64,000 nt of DNA from Massilia sp. BJB1822 (GCF_013369485.1 NZ_JABWEB010000005.1:186001-250000); one strand, 5' to 3'. Numbered from the stretch's first letter, positions 8,481 to 18,979 are shown. Made by a program: numbers and translations. Notes: generated by a model not told the origin, from the letters alone.

Positions 8481-9161
8481 TTAGTCGCGGCTGCCGCCCA
8501 GGCCCAGCAGGTTCAGCAGGCTGCTGAAGATGTTGTACACATCGAGGTACAGGTTCAGCGTGGCGCTGACGTAGTTGGTTTCGCCGCCGTTGACGATCTG
8601 CTGCACGTCGAACAGGATGTAGGCGGAGAAGATGGCGATCGTCAGCACGGAAATGGTGATCGACAGCGCGCCCATGCCCAGGAAGATATTGCCGATCGAA
8701 GCCAGGATCAGCACGATCACGCCGGCGAACAGCCATTTGCCCAGCATCGAGAAGTCGCGCTTGGTCACGGTGGCGTAGCTGGCCAGCGCGGCGAACACGG
8801 TCGCGGTGCCGCCGAAGGCGGTCATGATCAGCTGGGCGCCGTTGGAATAGCCCAGGGTGCGCGTGAGCAGCGGAGTGAGCAGCAGGCCCATGAAGAAGGT
8901 GAAGCCCAGCAGCAGGGCCACGCCGACGCCGCTATTCTTGTTCTTTTCGATGCCGTAAATGAAGCCGAAGGCCACGGCCATGAACAGGATGAAGCCCATG
9001 AAGCCGCGTGGAATCGGCACGCCGAAGGATACGCCGATCACCGCGCCCAGCACAGTCGGGATCATCGACAGGGCCAGCAGCCAGTAAGTGTTGCGCAGTA
9101 CGCGGTGCTGGGCCAGCTGGCGGCTGCCAGACAGGTCATACGGTTGTTGCATTTGATTCAT
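8481..9161 (-). CDS. Bax inhibitor-1/YccA family membrane protein
   Basis: The 226-residue protein has about seven hydrophobic segments and the TMBIM (BI-1) features, including a conserved GxxTPLLTRTLGYSNG region and an acidic residue in the last membrane segments (FDVQQIVNGGE). In E. coli the homologues YccA and YbhL sit in the inner membrane; YccA modulates the FtsH protease, and a calcium-leak role has been shown for one bacterial homologue. The start at 9161 (MNQMQQPY) has GGAGG six bases upstream; a longer reading to 9266 adds a basic, non-family N-terminus. It is a single gene convergent with rlmD. Confidence 0.9.
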   Translation of the reverse strand: MNQMQQPYDLSGSRQLAQHRVLRNTYWLLALSMIPTVLGAVIGVSFGVPIPRGFMGFILFMAVAFGFIYGIEKNKNSGVGVALLLGFTFFMGLLLTPLLTRTLGYSNGAQLIMTAFGGTATVFAALASYATVTKRDFSMLGKWLFAGVIVLILASIGNIFLGMGALSITISVLTIAIFSAYILFDVQQIVNGGETNYVSATLNLYLDVYNIFSSLLNLLGLGGSRD

Positions 9162-9386
9162 AAGTGCCTCCAGTGTTGGTTCGCGATACAGCTTTGCCAA
9201 AAGCATAGCACGAGTGGCAAAAAATGCGAAAAATCGGCCCGCCCGGCCCGTTTCTCCGCGCCGCAACCGGAAGTTGGCGGCCTGCCATGCCTTTTCCTCG
9301 GTAGATGGGGTGTTCTATGGTAAAATCAAAGGTTGATCCAGCTATCAATTTTGTTTTAAACCTTTCTTTTTATTGGAGTTTTTTAA

Positions 9387-9812
9387 ATGGCAATCGAACG
9401 CACCCTGTCGATCATCAAACCAGACGCAGTCGCCAAGAACGTAATCGGCCAGATCTACAGCCGTTTCGAAGGCGCCGGCCTGAAAGTGATCGCAGCACGC
9501 ATGGCCCAGCTGTCGCGCGCTGAAGCCGAAGGCTTCTACGCCGTGCACCGCGAGCGTCCATTCTTCAAGGATCTGGTGGACTTCATGGTTTCCGGTCCTG
9601 TCATGATCCAGGTTCTGGAAGGCGAAGGCGCGATCCTGAAAAACCGCGACCTGATGGGCGCAACCGATCCGAAGAAAGCTGAAAAAGGCACCATCCGCGC
9701 CGATTTCGCTGACTCCATCGACGCTAACGCCGTTCACGGTTCGGACGCTGCCGAAACCGCCGCTGTGGAAATCGCTTACTACTTCCCAGCACTGAACGTG
9801 TACTCCCGTTAA
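9387..9812 (+). CDS. ndk: Nucleoside diphosphate kinase
   Basis: Ndk transfers the gamma phosphate of ATP to nucleoside diphosphates through a phosphohistidine. The 141-residue sequence has the full family pattern: [14 protein letters not shown] at the start, the Kpn-loop region and NAVHGSD with the active H117. GGAG precedes the ATG at 9387. The upstream 9162-9386 is AT-rich near the gene and probably holds its promoter, but I cannot name convincing -35/-10 boxes. A tetraloop hairpin begins at the stop codon. Confidence 0.97.
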   Translation: MAIERTLSIIKPDAVAKNVIGQIYSRFEGAGLKVIAARMAQLSRAEAEGFYAVHRERPFFKDLVDFMVSGPVMIQVLEGEGAILKNRDLMGATDPKKAEKGTIRADFADSIDANAVHGSDAAETAAVEIAYYFPALNVYSR

Positions 9813-9833
9813 TTTTTGCTTCGGCAAAAATTA
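9810..9833 (+). terminator. UUCG-tetraloop hairpin overlapping the ndk stop codon
   Basis: TAATTTTTGC and GCAAAAATTA form a perfect ten-pair stem closed by TTCG, an exceptionally stable loop. The first three bases are the ndk TAA stop. There is no T-run after it, so it may act as an attenuator, an mRNA 3'-end stabiliser or a weak terminator rather than a classical one. Confidence 0.7.
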
Positions 9834-9865
9834 GCGTCGTACTGACGGTATAGAGTAGTATCTGT

Positions 9866-9902
9866 TTGCCTCCCGCACCGGTTCGCCCGGCACGGGAGGC
9901 AA
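9866..9902 (+). other. Stem-loop upstream of rlmN
   Basis: TTGCCTCCCG (9866-9875) and CGGGAGGCAA (9893-9902) are perfect ten-base arms around a 17-base loop. The right arm contains GGGAGG, 20 bases before the rlmN start, so the hairpin could influence rlmN translation or end the ndk transcript. No T-run follows. Confidence 0.55.
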
Positions 9903-9921
9903 GCGCATTTTAGAAATTGTA

Positions 9922-11106
9922 ATGAGCAAGACTATGGAAACGACCCTCACCAATCTGCTGGACCTCGATCCCGCGCAACTGATCGCCTACTGTGCGGAGT
10001 TGGGTGAGAAACCGTTTCGCGCCAAACAGCTGCAGCGTTGGATCCACCAGTTCGGTGCCGCCGACTTCGACAGCATGACCGACCTCGCCAAATCGCTGCG
10101 CGAGAAGCTGAAGACGCGCGCCCATATCGTGGCGCCGACCGTCATCAGCGATCACACCTCGACCGACGGCACGCGCAAATGGCTGGTCGACGTGGGCAAT
10201 GGCAATGCGGTGGAAACCGTGTTCATCCCGGAAGAAAACCGCGGCACCCTGTGCATCTCGACCCAGGCCGGCTGCGCCGTCAACTGCCGCTTCTGCTCGA
10301 CCGGCAAGCAAGGCTTCAACCGCAACCTGAGCGTGGGCGAAATCATCGGCCAGCTGTGGATGGCCGAATTCGAGCTGCGCAAGACCAAGGGCATCGAGCC
10401 GGGTCCGAAAGGCGAGCGCCAGATCACCAATGTGGTGATGATGGGCATGGGCGAGCCCCTGCTCAATTACGAGCCGACCGCCACCGCGCTCAAGCTGATG
10501 CTGGACGATAACGCCTACGGCCTGTCGCGCCGCCGCGTGACCCTGTCCACCTCGGGCGTGGTGCCGATGATCGACAAGCTGGCGCAGGATGTGCCGGTGG
10601 CCCTGGCCGTCTCGCTGCACGCTTCGAACGACGAGCTGCGCAACGGCCTGGTGCCGCTGAATAAGAAGTACCCGCTGGCCGAGCTGCTGTCGGCCTGCAA
10701 GCGCTATCTGGAATTCGCGCCGCGCGACTTCATCACCTTCGAGTACTGCATGCTGGACGGCTTCAACGACAGCGACGAGCATGCGCGCGAGCTGGTGGCG
10801 CTGGTCAACCATCCCCAGTATGGCGTGAACTGCAAGTTCAACCTGATCCCGTTCAACCCCTTCCCGGAATCGGGGCTGACGCGCTCGAAGAACCCGCGCA
10901 TCAAGGCCTTCTCCCAGATCCTGATGGACGCCGGCATCGTCACCACCATCCGCAAGACGCGCGGCGACGATATCGACGCCGCCTGCGGCCAGCTGGCCGG
11001 CGAGGTCAAGGACCGTACCCGCGTGCAGGAGCGGATGGAGAAGATGGCCGAATATCAGGAGAAGTTCGGCGCCAATTTCGGCAAGATCGTGGAGATCCGT
11101 TCCTGA
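9922..11106 (+). CDS. rlmN: Dual-specificity rRNA/tRNA adenine-C2 methyltransferase RlmN
   Basis: RlmN methylates C2 of A2503 in 23S rRNA and of A37 in some tRNAs by radical SAM chemistry. The cluster-binding cysteines are C118, C122 and C125 in [16 protein letters not shown]. The methyl-carrying cysteine is C355 in DAACGQL, the same residue number as in E. coli. [10 protein letters not shown] is the SAM-binding GEP motif. The length of 394 residues is normal. Its TGA overlaps the start of pilW by one base, opening the long rlmN-pilW-rodZ-ispG-hisS-yfgM-bamB-der run. Confidence 0.97.
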   Translation: MSKTMETTLTNLLDLDPAQLIAYCAELGEKPFRAKQLQRWIHQFGAADFDSMTDLAKSLREKLKTRAHIVAPTVISDHTSTDGTRKWLVDVGNGNAVETVFIPEENRGTLCISTQAGCAVNCRFCSTGKQGFNRNLSVGEIIGQLWMAEFELRKTKGIEPGPKGERQITNVVMMGMGEPLLNYEPTATALKLMLDDNAYGLSRRRVTLSTSGVVPMIDKLAQDVPVALAVSLHASNDELRNGLVPLNKKYPLAELLSACKRYLEFAPRDFITFEYCMLDGFNDSDEHARELVALVNHPQYGVNCKFNLIPFNPFPESGLTRSKNPRIKAFSQILMDAGIVTTIRKTRGDDIDAACGQLAGEVKDRTRVQERMEKMAEYQEKFGANFGKIVEIRS

Positions 11107-11915
11107 TGACCGCCGCCGCCCCGCGCCGCTACGCCCGCCTGGCCGCCTTCGGCCTGGCCGGCCTGCTATGCGGCTGCGCGGCGCCGGACGCCAAGGTGAA
11201 GGCCGACCTGCCTACCGCGTCCGACCAGACGTCGGCGCAGAAGCGCGCCGAAATCCGCATGCAGCTGGCGGTCGGCTACTACGAGCAGGGCCAGTACGCG
11301 GTGGCGCTGGACGAGGTGAAGAAAGCCATCGTGGCTGCGCCGGAAAACGCCGATGCCTATGGCATGCGCGCCCTGATCTATATGGCCATGGGCGAGGTGA
11401 CCCTGGCCGGCGACAGCTTCCAGCATGCGCTCAAGCTGGCGCCGCAGAATCCGGAAATCAGCAATAACTACGGCTCCTATCTGTGCCAGACCGGCAAGGT
11501 GGGCGAGTCGTTCAAGTACTTCGATGCGGCGCTGGGCAACCGCGCCTACCAGTCGCCGGCGACGGCGCTGAATAATGCGGGCGATTGCGCCCTGAAGCTG
11601 AAGGACTTTGCGCAGGCGGAGAAATATCTGCTGCCGGCCTTGCAGCTGACGCCGGATCTGGCGATTACGAACATCAACCTGGCACGGGTGTATTACGAGC
11701 GCCGCGACTATCCGCGCGCCGGTTTTTTCATCACCCGGCTGGGCAAGGTAGCCAAGACGGACGGCCTGACGGCGGACGTATTGTGGCTGGCGATTAAAGT
11801 GCAGCATAAGCTGGGCGATACCGGCGCGGAGCAGGGCTGGGCGACGCAATTGCGCCGCCACCATTCCGCCTCGTCCGAGTATGCTGCGTACCAACGTGGG
11901 GCGTTTGATGAGTGA
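11106..11915 (+). CDS. pilW: Type IV pilus biogenesis/stability lipoprotein PilW (PilF)
   Basis: PilW/PilF is an outer-membrane lipoprotein with TPRs that helps assemble the PilQ secretin. The 269-residue protein has a lipobox LLCGC (C24) and about six TPR-like helix pairs between residues 50 and 190, such as GYYEQGQYAVALDEVKKAI. Position between rlmN and rodZ is the standard one for pilF in proteobacteria. It overlaps both neighbours (1 base with rlmN, 8 bases with rodZ), consistent with translational coupling. Confidence 0.9.
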   Translation: MTAAAPRRYARLAAFGLAGLLCGCAAPDAKVKADLPTASDQTSAQKRAEIRMQLAVGYYEQGQYAVALDEVKKAIVAAPENADAYGMRALIYMAMGEVTLAGDSFQHALKLAPQNPEISNNYGSYLCQTGKVGESFKYFDAALGNRAYQSPATALNNAGDCALKLKDFAQAEKYLLPALQLTPDLAITNINLARVYYERRDYPRAGFFITRLGKVAKTDGLTADVLWLAIKVQHKLGDTGAEQGWATQLRRHHSASSEYAAYQRGAFDE

Positions 11916-13026
11916 TACAGGGGTACCAATGGATTCAGAATGGCAGGACGAGCCGAAAGACCAGCGCAATGCTTCCACGCCCGGAGCGCAGCTGGCGGCG
12001 CAGCGCGAGGCGCTGGGCCTGACGGTGGAGCAGATCGCGGACCAGCTCAAGCTGGCGCCGCGCCAGGTGGCGGCCATCGAGAGCGGCGACTATGCCGCGC
12101 TGCCGAATATGGCCGTGACGCGCGGTTTCGTGCGCGCTTACGCCAAGGTGGTCCGGCTGGACGCCGCGCCGCTGGTGGCGATGATCGAAGTGCCGTCCGA
12201 TACGGTGCATGAACATGCGCAGCCGGTGCGGCGCGAAGCGATCGGCACGACCTTTACCGAGTCGCGCTTCCCGACGCTGACCGAGCGCCGCCAGTCGCGC
12301 ATCGGCATGCTGGCCGCCGGCGGCGCCGTGGTGGTGCTGGCGCTGGCCGTGGCCGGCGCCTGGAAAGCGGGCGTCATTAATCCCGCCATGTTCAGCCGTG
12401 GCGACAGCGCTGCGCCGGCCGCCGAGAGCGCATCGGCCTCCGCCAGCGCCGACGTGCAGACGCCGGTCACTGTGACCAGCCCGAACGCCGACACCGCGCC
12501 GCTGCAATCGAATACGGTGCCGCTGGTATCGGTGCCGCCGCAAGGCGCCGCCGCCACCGATGCGCCGCAGGCTGGCGTCAATACTCCAGCTGCAGCGCCG
12601 GCCGCCAGCCCGGCGGCGACGCCTGTGGCCACCGCGCCGGCTGCCGTTCCGGCCGCAGCAACCGTGCCGCCGCCGACTGCCGCTGCCGCAGTCAAACCGG
12701 CCGCGCCGCTGGCTACTACGCCTGCCGCGACCGCACCGGCAGCAGCGCCGACGCCGGCGCCTGCAGCCGCCGCGCCAGCCGCTGCTGCGGGCGGCACCCT
12801 GGTGCTGAAGGTGAACGAGGATTCGTGGGTGGAGATTCGCCGCCAGGGCGGTTCGCCGCTGATTTCGCGCCTGGTCAAGGCGGGCAGCACCGAGACTTTC
12901 GAGATCAAGGACCCGGCCCTGCTGATCGTCGGCAAACCGGGCGGCGTGCAGGCGACCCTGCGCGGCGCGCCGCTGGAGCTGCCGCATGTGCCAGGCGGTA
13001 CAATCTCCCGCGTCAATATCAAGTAA
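11908..13026 (+). CDS. rodZ: RodZ-like cytoskeletal helix-turn-helix membrane protein
   Basis: RodZ links MreB to the cell-wall elongation machinery. Residues about 25-85 form an Xre-type helix-turn-helix (AQREALGLTVEQIADQLKL), a membrane segment lies at 132-152, a very long Ala/Pro/Thr-rich periplasmic linker spans about 165-290, and the C-terminal RodZ (DUF4115) beta domain starts LVLKVNEDSWVEIRR. The low-complexity linker is common in this family. I chose ATG 11908, which overlaps the pilW end by 8 bases; ATG 11929 is a possible alternative. Confidence 0.88.
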   Translation: MSDTGVPMDSEWQDEPKDQRNASTPGAQLAAQREALGLTVEQIADQLKLAPRQVAAIESGDYAALPNMAVTRGFVRAYAKVVRLDAAPLVAMIEVPSDTVHEHAQPVRREAIGTTFTESRFPTLTERRQSRIGMLAAGGAVVVLALAVAGAWKAGVINPAMFSRGDSAAPAAESASASASADVQTPVTVTSPNADTAPLQSNTVPLVSVPPQGAAATDAPQAGVNTPAAAPAASPAATPVATAPAAVPAAATVPPPTAAAAVKPAAPLATTPAATAPAAAPTPAPAAAAPAAAAGGTLVLKVNEDSWVEIRRQGGSPLISRLVKAGSTETFEIKDPALLIVGKPGGVQATLRGAPLELPHVPGGTISRVNIK

Positions 13027-13054
13027 TAACCGTTTTTAGCCAGCAGATACAGCC

Positions 13055-14320
13055 ATGTCTTCTATGAATACAGCCATTCCGTCGGGACCGAGCCTGCGCC
13101 GCACCAGTTGCGGCGTGCTGGTGGCGCACGGCGAGCGCAAGGTCTGGGTGGGGGGCGCTGCGCCGGTGGTGGTGCAGTCCATGACCAATACCGACACCGC
13201 CGACGCGGTGGGCACCGCGATCCAGATCAAGGAACTGGCGCGCGCCGGTTCGGAGCTGGTGCGCCTGACGGTGGACCGTCCGGAGTCGGCCGCCGCCGTG
13301 CCGTATATCCGCGAGCAGCTGGACAAGATGGGTGTCGACGTGCCCCTGGTCGGCGACTTCCATTACAACGGCCACACCCTGCTGACCGAATACCCGGACT
13401 GCGCCCAGGCGCTGTCCAAATACCGCATCAATCCGGGCAATGTGGGCAAGGGCGCCAAGCGCGATACCCAGTTCGCCCAGATGATCGAAGTGGCGATCAA
13501 GTACAACAAGCCGGTGCGCATCGGCGTGAACTGGGGCTCGCTGGACCAGGCCCTGCTGGCACGCATCATGGATGAGAATGCGGCGCGAGCCAATCCCTGG
13601 ACCGCCCAGGCCGTGATGTATGAAGCCCTGGTCACCTCCGCCATCGAGAACGCGGTGCGCGCCGAGGAACTGGGCATGGGCCGCGACAAGATCATCCTGT
13701 CCTGCAAGGTGTCCGGCGTGCAGGATCTGATCGCCGTCTACCGCGAGCTGGCCAAGCGCTGCGATTATGCTCTGCATCTGGGCCTGACCGAGGCGGGCAT
13801 GGGCAGCAAGGGCATCGTCGCCTCGACCGCCGCGCTGTCGGTGCTGCTGCAGGAAGGCATCGGCGACACCATCCGCATTTCGCTGACCCCGGAACCGGGC
13901 GGCGACCGCAGCAAGGAAGTGGTGGTCGGCCAGGAAATCCTGCAAACCATGGGCCTGCGCAAATTCACGCCGATGGTGATTGCCTGCCCGGGTTGCGGCC
14001 GCACCACCTCCACCGTGTTCCAGGAGCTGGCGGACGATATCCAGACTTATCTGCGCGAGCAGATGCCGGAATGGAAAAAGACTTATCCGGGCGTGGAGGC
14101 GATGAACGTGGCCGTCATGGGCTGCATCGTCAACGGTCCCGGCGAATCCAAGCACGCCAATATCGGCATCAGCCTGCCCGGCACCGGCGAGTCGCCGGCC
14201 GCGCCGGTCTTCGTCGATGGCGAGAAGGTGGCCACCCTGCGCGGCGAGAACATCGTGCAGGAGTTCCAGACCATCGTGCTCGATTACGTGCGCAAGAATT
14301 ACAGCAAACAAGCAGCTTAA
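13055..14320 (+). CDS. ispG: 4-hydroxy-3-methylbut-2-en-1-yl diphosphate synthase IspG
   Basis: IspG (GcpE) is the penultimate enzyme of the MEP isoprenoid pathway and reduces MEcPP to HMBPP with a 4Fe-4S cluster. The cluster ligands are visible: C311 and C314 in ACPGCGRT, C357 in [10 protein letters not shown] and E364 seven residues later, the same spacing as in E. coli IspG. The N-terminal TIM barrel begins with [13 protein letters not shown]. At 421 residues it is the longer proteobacterial form. It lies in its usual place between rodZ and hisS. Confidence 0.97.
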   Translation: MSSMNTAIPSGPSLRRTSCGVLVAHGERKVWVGGAAPVVVQSMTNTDTADAVGTAIQIKELARAGSELVRLTVDRPESAAAVPYIREQLDKMGVDVPLVGDFHYNGHTLLTEYPDCAQALSKYRINPGNVGKGAKRDTQFAQMIEVAIKYNKPVRIGVNWGSLDQALLARIMDENAARANPWTAQAVMYEALVTSAIENAVRAEELGMGRDKIILSCKVSGVQDLIAVYRELAKRCDYALHLGLTEAGMGSKGIVASTAALSVLLQEGIGDTIRISLTPEPGGDRSKEVVVGQEILQTMGLRKFTPMVIACPGCGRTTSTVFQELADDIQTYLREQMPEWKKTYPGVEAMNVAVMGCIVNGPGESKHANIGISLPGTGESPAAPVFVDGEKVATLRGENIVQEFQTIVLDYVRKNYSKQAA

Positions 14321-14341
14321 GAAACAAGCTTAGAGAATCCT

Positions 14342-15703
14342 ATGTCCGAAAACAAAAAAGCCGAGAAAATCGTCGCCATCAAAGGCATGAATGACATTCT
14401 GCCGGCCGACGCCCACCTGTGGGAACTGTTCGAAAATACCGCCCAGTCCATCATGCAGAGCTATGGCTTCCAGCAGATCCGCACGCCGATCGTGGAAGAA
14501 ACCCGCCTGTTCGCGCGCGCCATCGGCGCCGTGACCGATATCGTGGAAAAGGAGATGTACTCCTTCACCGATTCGATGAACGGCGACCAGCTCACCCTGC
14601 GTCCTGAAAACACCGCCGGCGTGGTGCGCGCCGTGCTGGAACACAATCTGGTGTACGAAGGCCCGAAACGCCTGTGGTACAAGGGCCAGATGTTCCGCCA
14701 CGAGAAGCCGCAGCGCGGCCGCTACCGCCAGTTCCACCAGTTCGGCGCCGAGGCCGTGGGCTTCACCGGCCCGGACATCGACGCGGAACTGATCATGCTG
14801 TGCCGCCGCCTGTGGGACGACCTGGGCCTGCAGAACATTCGCCTGGAACTGAACTCCATCGGCGACGCCGAGGAGCGCGCGCGCCACCGCGTCGACCTGA
14901 TTGCCTACCTGGAACAGCACGAGGACATTCTCGACGCCGAAGCCAAGCGCCGCCTGCACAGCAATCCGCTGCGCATCCTGGACACCAAGAACCCTGCCAT
15001 GCAGGACATGGTCAACCAGGCGCCCAAGCTGCTCGACTACCTGGGCGCGGAATCGCTGGCCCACTTCGAAGGCGTGCAGAAGATCCTCAAGGCGAACAAT
15101 ATTCCCTTCGTGATCAATACCCGCCTGGTGCGTGGCATCGACTACTACAACCGCACCGTGTTCGAATGGGTGACGGACGAACTGGGCGCGCAAGGCACGG
15201 TTTGCGCCGGCGGCCGCTATGACCCGCTGATCGAAATGTTCGGCGGCAAGCCGACGCCTGCCGTGGGCTTCGCCATGGGCATCGAGCGCCTGATCGAACT
15301 GATGAAGGCCGCCGGCGACATCGCCGAGCCTAGCCAGTGCGACGTCTACATGGTGCACCAGGGCGAGGAAGCCCAGATGCAATCCTTCGTGCTGGCCGAG
15401 CGCCTGCGCGACGCCGGCCTGGATGTGGTGCTGCACTGCGCCGCCGCCACCGGTCCTGGCAGCTTCAAATCGCAGATGAAGAAGGCCGACGCCAGCGGTG
15501 CCGCCTTCGCCGTCATCATGGGCGAGGACGAAGTGGCCAACAAGACCGCCAGCGTGAAAGCGCTGCGCGGCGAAGAGGGCGAGCAGCAGCAAGCCACCGT
15601 GCCCTTCGACGGCGTGGTGGACCATATCGTGGACCAGATCGCAGGCTGTGGAGACGACTGCGACCATGACCACGACCATGTGCATCACCACCGCTTTCAC
15701 TGA
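14342..15703 (+). CDS. hisS: Histidyl-tRNA synthetase with His/Asp-rich C-terminal tail
   Basis: HisRS charges tRNA-His. Class II motifs are present: KGMNDILP at the start, [11 protein letters not shown] (motif 2 entry), [19 protein letters not shown], and the histidine-specific [15 protein letters not shown]. The C-terminal anticodon-binding domain starts near residue 330. The last 18 or so residues run [18 protein letters not shown], a Cys/Asp/His-rich tail well beyond the usual end of the family and suited to binding metal. The reading frame stays open to TGA at 15701-15703, so it is not a window artefact. The main function is certain; the role of the tail is unknown. Confidence 0.97.
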   Translation: MSENKKAEKIVAIKGMNDILPADAHLWELFENTAQSIMQSYGFQQIRTPIVEETRLFARAIGAVTDIVEKEMYSFTDSMNGDQLTLRPENTAGVVRAVLEHNLVYEGPKRLWYKGQMFRHEKPQRGRYRQFHQFGAEAVGFTGPDIDAELIMLCRRLWDDLGLQNIRLELNSIGDAEERARHRVDLIAYLEQHEDILDAEAKRRLHSNPLRILDTKNPAMQDMVNQAPKLLDYLGAESLAHFEGVQKILKANNIPFVINTRLVRGIDYYNRTVFEWVTDELGAQGTVCAGGRYDPLIEMFGGKPTPAVGFAMGIERLIELMKAAGDIAEPSQCDVYMVHQGEEAQMQSFVLAERLRDAGLDVVLHCAAATGPGSFKSQMKKADASGAAFAVIMGEDEVANKTASVKALRGEEGEQQQATVPFDGVVDHIVDQIAGCGDDCDHDHDHVHHHRFH

Positions 15704-15749
15704 TCCGAGCAGCACTCCTTCAACCCGATAAACGATAAGCAGACAGACA

Positions 15750-16400
15750 ATGGCATACGATCTCGAAGAACAAGAACAGCTTGCTTCCCTCAAGGCTTGG
15801 TGGGCGAAGTACGGCAACCTGACGTCCTGGGTGGTGATCGCCGGCCTGGCCGCCTTCTCCGGCTGGAATGGCTGGAACTACTATCAGCGCAACCAGGCGG
15901 CGCAAGCCTCGACCCTGTATGATGAAATGCAGACGTCGGTGGGCAAGGACAACGCCAAGGTGCAGCGCGCCGCCGGCGACATCCAGAGCCGCTTCGGCGC
16001 CACCGCCTATGCGCAGATGAGCGCCCTGGTGGCCGCCAAGAGCGCCTTCGATGCCAACGATATGAAGGCTGCCAAGGCCCAGCTGCAATGGGTGATCGAG
16101 AAGGGCAATGAAGAGTACAAGGCCGTCGCCAAGCTGCGCCTGGCCGGCGTGCTGCTGGACGAGAAAGCCTACGACGAAGCGCTGAAAGTGCTGGCCGGCG
16201 ACAGCTCGCCGCAGTTCAGCGGCGCCGTGGCCGACCGCAAGGGCGATATCCTGGTGGCGCAGAACAAGCTGGTGGAAGCCCGCGCCGCCTACAAGGCCGC
16301 GCTGGATGCGACCGACAAGAAGAACCCCGGCCGCCAGCTCATCGAGCTGAAGCTGGAAGCCATCGGCGGCAGCGTGCCGGAAGAGAAAGCCGCCGCCTAA
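15750..16400 (+). CDS. yfgM: YfgM-type membrane-anchored TPR protein
   Basis: The 216-residue protein has a short cytoplasmic N-terminus (MAYDLEEQEQLASLKAWW), one membrane segment (about 23-42, SWVVIAGLAAFSGWNGW) and a periplasmic helical repeat domain. This is the YfgM (UPF0070) architecture. In E. coli YfgM interacts with the PpiD chaperone and the Sec translocon. The conserved position between hisS and bamB supports the assignment. It ends 55 bases before bamB. Confidence 0.9.
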   Translation: MAYDLEEQEQLASLKAWWAKYGNLTSWVVIAGLAAFSGWNGWNYYQRNQAAQASTLYDEMQTSVGKDNAKVQRAAGDIQSRFGATAYAQMSALVAAKSAFDANDMKAAKAQLQWVIEKGNEEYKAVAKLRLAGVLLDEKAYDEALKVLAGDSSPQFSGAVADRKGDILVAQNKLVEARAAYKAALDATDKKNPGRQLIELKLEAIGGSVPEEKAAA

Positions 16401-16455
16401 GCGCCGCGCTCCCACGATCAGTACCCCCATCTCCAGGATTGAGGTAAACATATTT

Positions 16456-17598
16456 ATGCGTATCACCGGAAAAGTAATTGGCGTCAGCCTGCTGGCTCTG
16501 GCTTCGGGTTGCAGCTCCCTGAACCCTTTCGCCTCGGAAGAGAAAAACAAGCCGGCCTCGCTGGTTGAACTGAAGTCGCCGATGGCCGTGCGCACCGTCT
16601 GGAAGCATTCGGTCGGCAAGGCCGGCACGGCGGTCTTCTCGCCCGCGCTGTCGGGCGCCAGCCTGTACCTGGCCGACGCCGACGGCGCCATCGAGCGCAT
16701 CGACGCCGCCAGCGGCAAGCAGCAGTGGCGCATCAAGGCCGGCAGCGACCTGACCGCCGGCGTGGCCACCAACGGCAGCGTGGTGGTGGTGGGCGGCGTC
16801 AAGGGACAGGTGCTGGCCTTCGACGCCGACGGCAAATCGCTGTGGAAGGCGCAAGCCAGCAGCGAAGTGCTGTCCAACCCGGTGGTGGGCGAGGATGTGG
16901 TGGTGGTGCGCACGGTGGACAACAAGATCACCGCCTATGAAGCCAAGACCGGCAAGCAGCGCTGGACGGTGCAGCGCACCACGCCGGCCCTGACCCTGCG
17001 CAATGCGCCGGGCATGGTGATCGCGGGCAGCAATGTCTACGTGGCCCAGCCGGGCGGCAAGCTGCTGGCCCTGACCCTGGCGGCCGGCCTGCCGCGCTTC
17101 GAGGTGGCTGTGGCCGAACCGCGCGGCGCCACCGAGCTGGAACGCGTGGCCGACATCGCCGGCACGCCGGTGGTGTATGAGCAGGATATCTGCGCCGTCA
17201 CCTATCAGGGCCGCGTCGGCTGCTTCGACCTGAACACCGGTGTCGGCCGCTGGAACAAGGATACCTCGTCCGATGTGGGCGTGGCCGTGGACCAGCGCTT
17301 CGTCTTTGTCTCCGACGACAAGGGCGCCGTGATCGCTTACGGCCGCGAAGGCGGCCAGAGCGCATGGAAGAATGAAAAACTGGAGAACCGCCGTCTGTCC
17401 ACGCCGCTGTCCTATGGCCGCGCCGTGGCGGTGGGCGATCTCCAAGGCTATGTCCACTTCCTGTCGCGGGAAGACGGGGCATTGATTGGCCGCGTCGCCA
17501 CCGATGGCAGCCCGATTCGTTCGGTGCCCCTGGTGGCTGGCACGAATTTGATTTTCCAAACCCAAGCAGGAACAGTGACCGCTCTCGCGGTCGAGTAA
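16456..17598 (+). CDS. bamB: Outer membrane protein assembly factor BamB
   Basis: BamB is the beta-propeller lipoprotein of the BAM complex that inserts outer-membrane proteins. The signal peptide ends LASGC (C19), and the rest is a series of PQQ-like propeller blades with recurring motifs such as [21 protein letters not shown] and [13 protein letters not shown]. The 380-residue length and the placement between yfgM and der are standard. It follows yfgM in the same operon and lies 10 bases before der. Confidence 0.96.
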   Translation: MRITGKVIGVSLLALASGCSSLNPFASEEKNKPASLVELKSPMAVRTVWKHSVGKAGTAVFSPALSGASLYLADADGAIERIDAASGKQQWRIKAGSDLTAGVATNGSVVVVGGVKGQVLAFDADGKSLWKAQASSEVLSNPVVGEDVVVVRTVDNKITAYEAKTGKQRWTVQRTTPALTLRNAPGMVIAGSNVYVAQPGGKLLALTLAAGLPRFEVAVAEPRGATELERVADIAGTPVVYEQDICAVTYQGRVGCFDLNTGVGRWNKDTSSDVGVAVDQRFVFVSDDKGAVIAYGREGGQSAWKNEKLENRRLSTPLSYGRAVAVGDLQGYVHFLSREDGALIGRVATDGSPIRSVPLVAGTNLIFQTQAGTVTALAVE

Positions 17599-17608
17599 TA
17601 CTTATAAA

Positions 17609-18952
17609 ATGAAGCCGGTAATCGCACTCGTAGGTCGCCCGAACGTCGGGAAATCGACCCTATTCAATCGTCTGACCCGCTCGCGCGACGCGCTGGTGGC
17701 GGACTTGCCTGGTCTGACGCGTGACCGTCACTATGGCGAGGGCCGCGTCGGCGAACGTCCCTTCCTGGTCATCGATACCGGCGGTTTCGAGCCGGTCGCC
17801 AAGGATGGCATCATGTTCCAGATGGCCCTGCAGACCAAGCAGGCCGTGGCCGAAGCCGACGTGGTCATTTTCCTGGTCGATGGCCGCCAGGGCATGACCC
17901 CGCACGACAAGACCATCACCGACTTCCTGCGCAAGAGCGGCCGTCCGGTGCTGCTGGTGGTGAACAAGGCCGAGGGCATGCGCTACACGGCCGTGGTCTC
18001 GGACTTCTATGAGCTGGGCCTGGGCGAACCGTACGCCATCTCGTCCGCCCATGGCGACGGCGTCAACGATCTGGTGCAGGAAGCGCTGGACAAGGCCTTC
18101 GAGTCGCGTCCGGCCGACGAGGATGAGCTGCTGCCCGAAGAGCGCGGCGTGAAGATCGCCCTGGTGGGCCGCCCGAACGTGGGCAAGTCCACCCTGATCA
18201 ACACCCTGGTGGGCGAAGAGCGCGTGATCGCCTTCGACATGCCGGGCACCACGCGCGACTCGATCGAGATTCCCTTCGAGCGCGAAGGCAAGAACTACAC
18301 CCTGATCGACACCGCCGGCATCCGCCGCCGCGGCAAGGTGTTCGAAGCCATCGAGAAATTCTCGGTGGTGAAGACGCTGCAGTCGATTTCGGAAGCGAAC
18401 GTGGTGATCCTGATGCTGGACGCCCAGCAGGACGTGTCCGAGCAGGATGCCCACATCGCCGGCTTCATCCTGGAGTCGGGCCGCGCCCTGGTGCTGGCCG
18501 TGAACAAATGGGACGGCCTGCAATCGCACCAGCGCGACCAGATCAAGATGGACCTGGACCGCAAGCTCGATTTCCTCGGCTTCGCCAAGACCCACTTCAT
18601 CTCGGCGCTGAAATCGACCGGCATCGGCCCGCTGATGAAATCCGTCGATGCGGCTTACGCGGCGGCCACCGCCAACCTGGGTACGCCGAAGCTGACCCGT
18701 GCCTTGCAGGAAGCGATCGAGAAGCAGGAGCCGAAGCGCAAGGGCGGCCTGCGGCCGAAGATGCGTTATGCCCACCAGGGCGGCATGAATCCGCCGGTCA
18801 TCGTCATCCACGGCAATTCGCTGGATGCGGTGAGCGAGCCGTATAAGCGTTATCTGGAAAAGCATTTCCGCGACACCTTCTCGCTGGTCGGCACGCCGCT
18901 GCGCATTGAGTTGCGTACTGGCAAAAATCCTTTCGATAAAAGAGAGAAATAA
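17609..18952 (+). CDS. der: Ribosome biogenesis GTPase Der (EngA)
   Basis: Der has two tandem GTPase domains and acts in 50S subunit maturation. The first P-loop is GRPNVGKS (9-16) and the second copy, also GRPNVGKS, lies near 187-194; each has a DxxG and an NK(x)D-type motif (VVNKAEG in the first, VNKWDG in the second). The C-terminal KH-like domain ends in the family tail [18 protein letters not shown]. The 447-residue length is typical. A palindromic hairpin follows the stop within 10 bases. Confidence 0.97.
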   Translation: MKPVIALVGRPNVGKSTLFNRLTRSRDALVADLPGLTRDRHYGEGRVGERPFLVIDTGGFEPVAKDGIMFQMALQTKQAVAEADVVIFLVDGRQGMTPHDKTITDFLRKSGRPVLLVVNKAEGMRYTAVVSDFYELGLGEPYAISSAHGDGVNDLVQEALDKAFESRPADEDELLPEERGVKIALVGRPNVGKSTLINTLVGEERVIAFDMPGTTRDSIEIPFEREGKNYTLIDTAGIRRRGKVFEAIEKFSVVKTLQSISEANVVILMLDAQQDVSEQDAHIAGFILESGRALVLAVNKWDGLQSHQRDQIKMDLDRKLDFLGFAKTHFISALKSTGIGPLMKSVDAAYAAATANLGTPKLTRALQEAIEKQEPKRKGGLRPKMRYAHQGGMNPPVIVIHGNSLDAVSEPYKRYLEKHFRDTFSLVGTPLRIELRTGKNPFDKREK

Positions 18953-18961
18953 GCGGAAGTC

Positions 18962-18979
18962 ATTTCCAACGTTGGAAAT
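18962..18979. terminator. 18-base perfect palindrome after der, probable terminator
   Basis: ATTTCCAAC is followed immediately by its complement GTTGGAAAT, then ATTTTT. As RNA it would fold into a seven-pair stem with an ACGU loop followed by a U-run, so it may end the rlmN-der operon. As DNA it is a perfect dyad and could instead bind a dimeric regulator ahead of hfq. I see no gene between 18953 and 19145. Confidence 0.55.
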
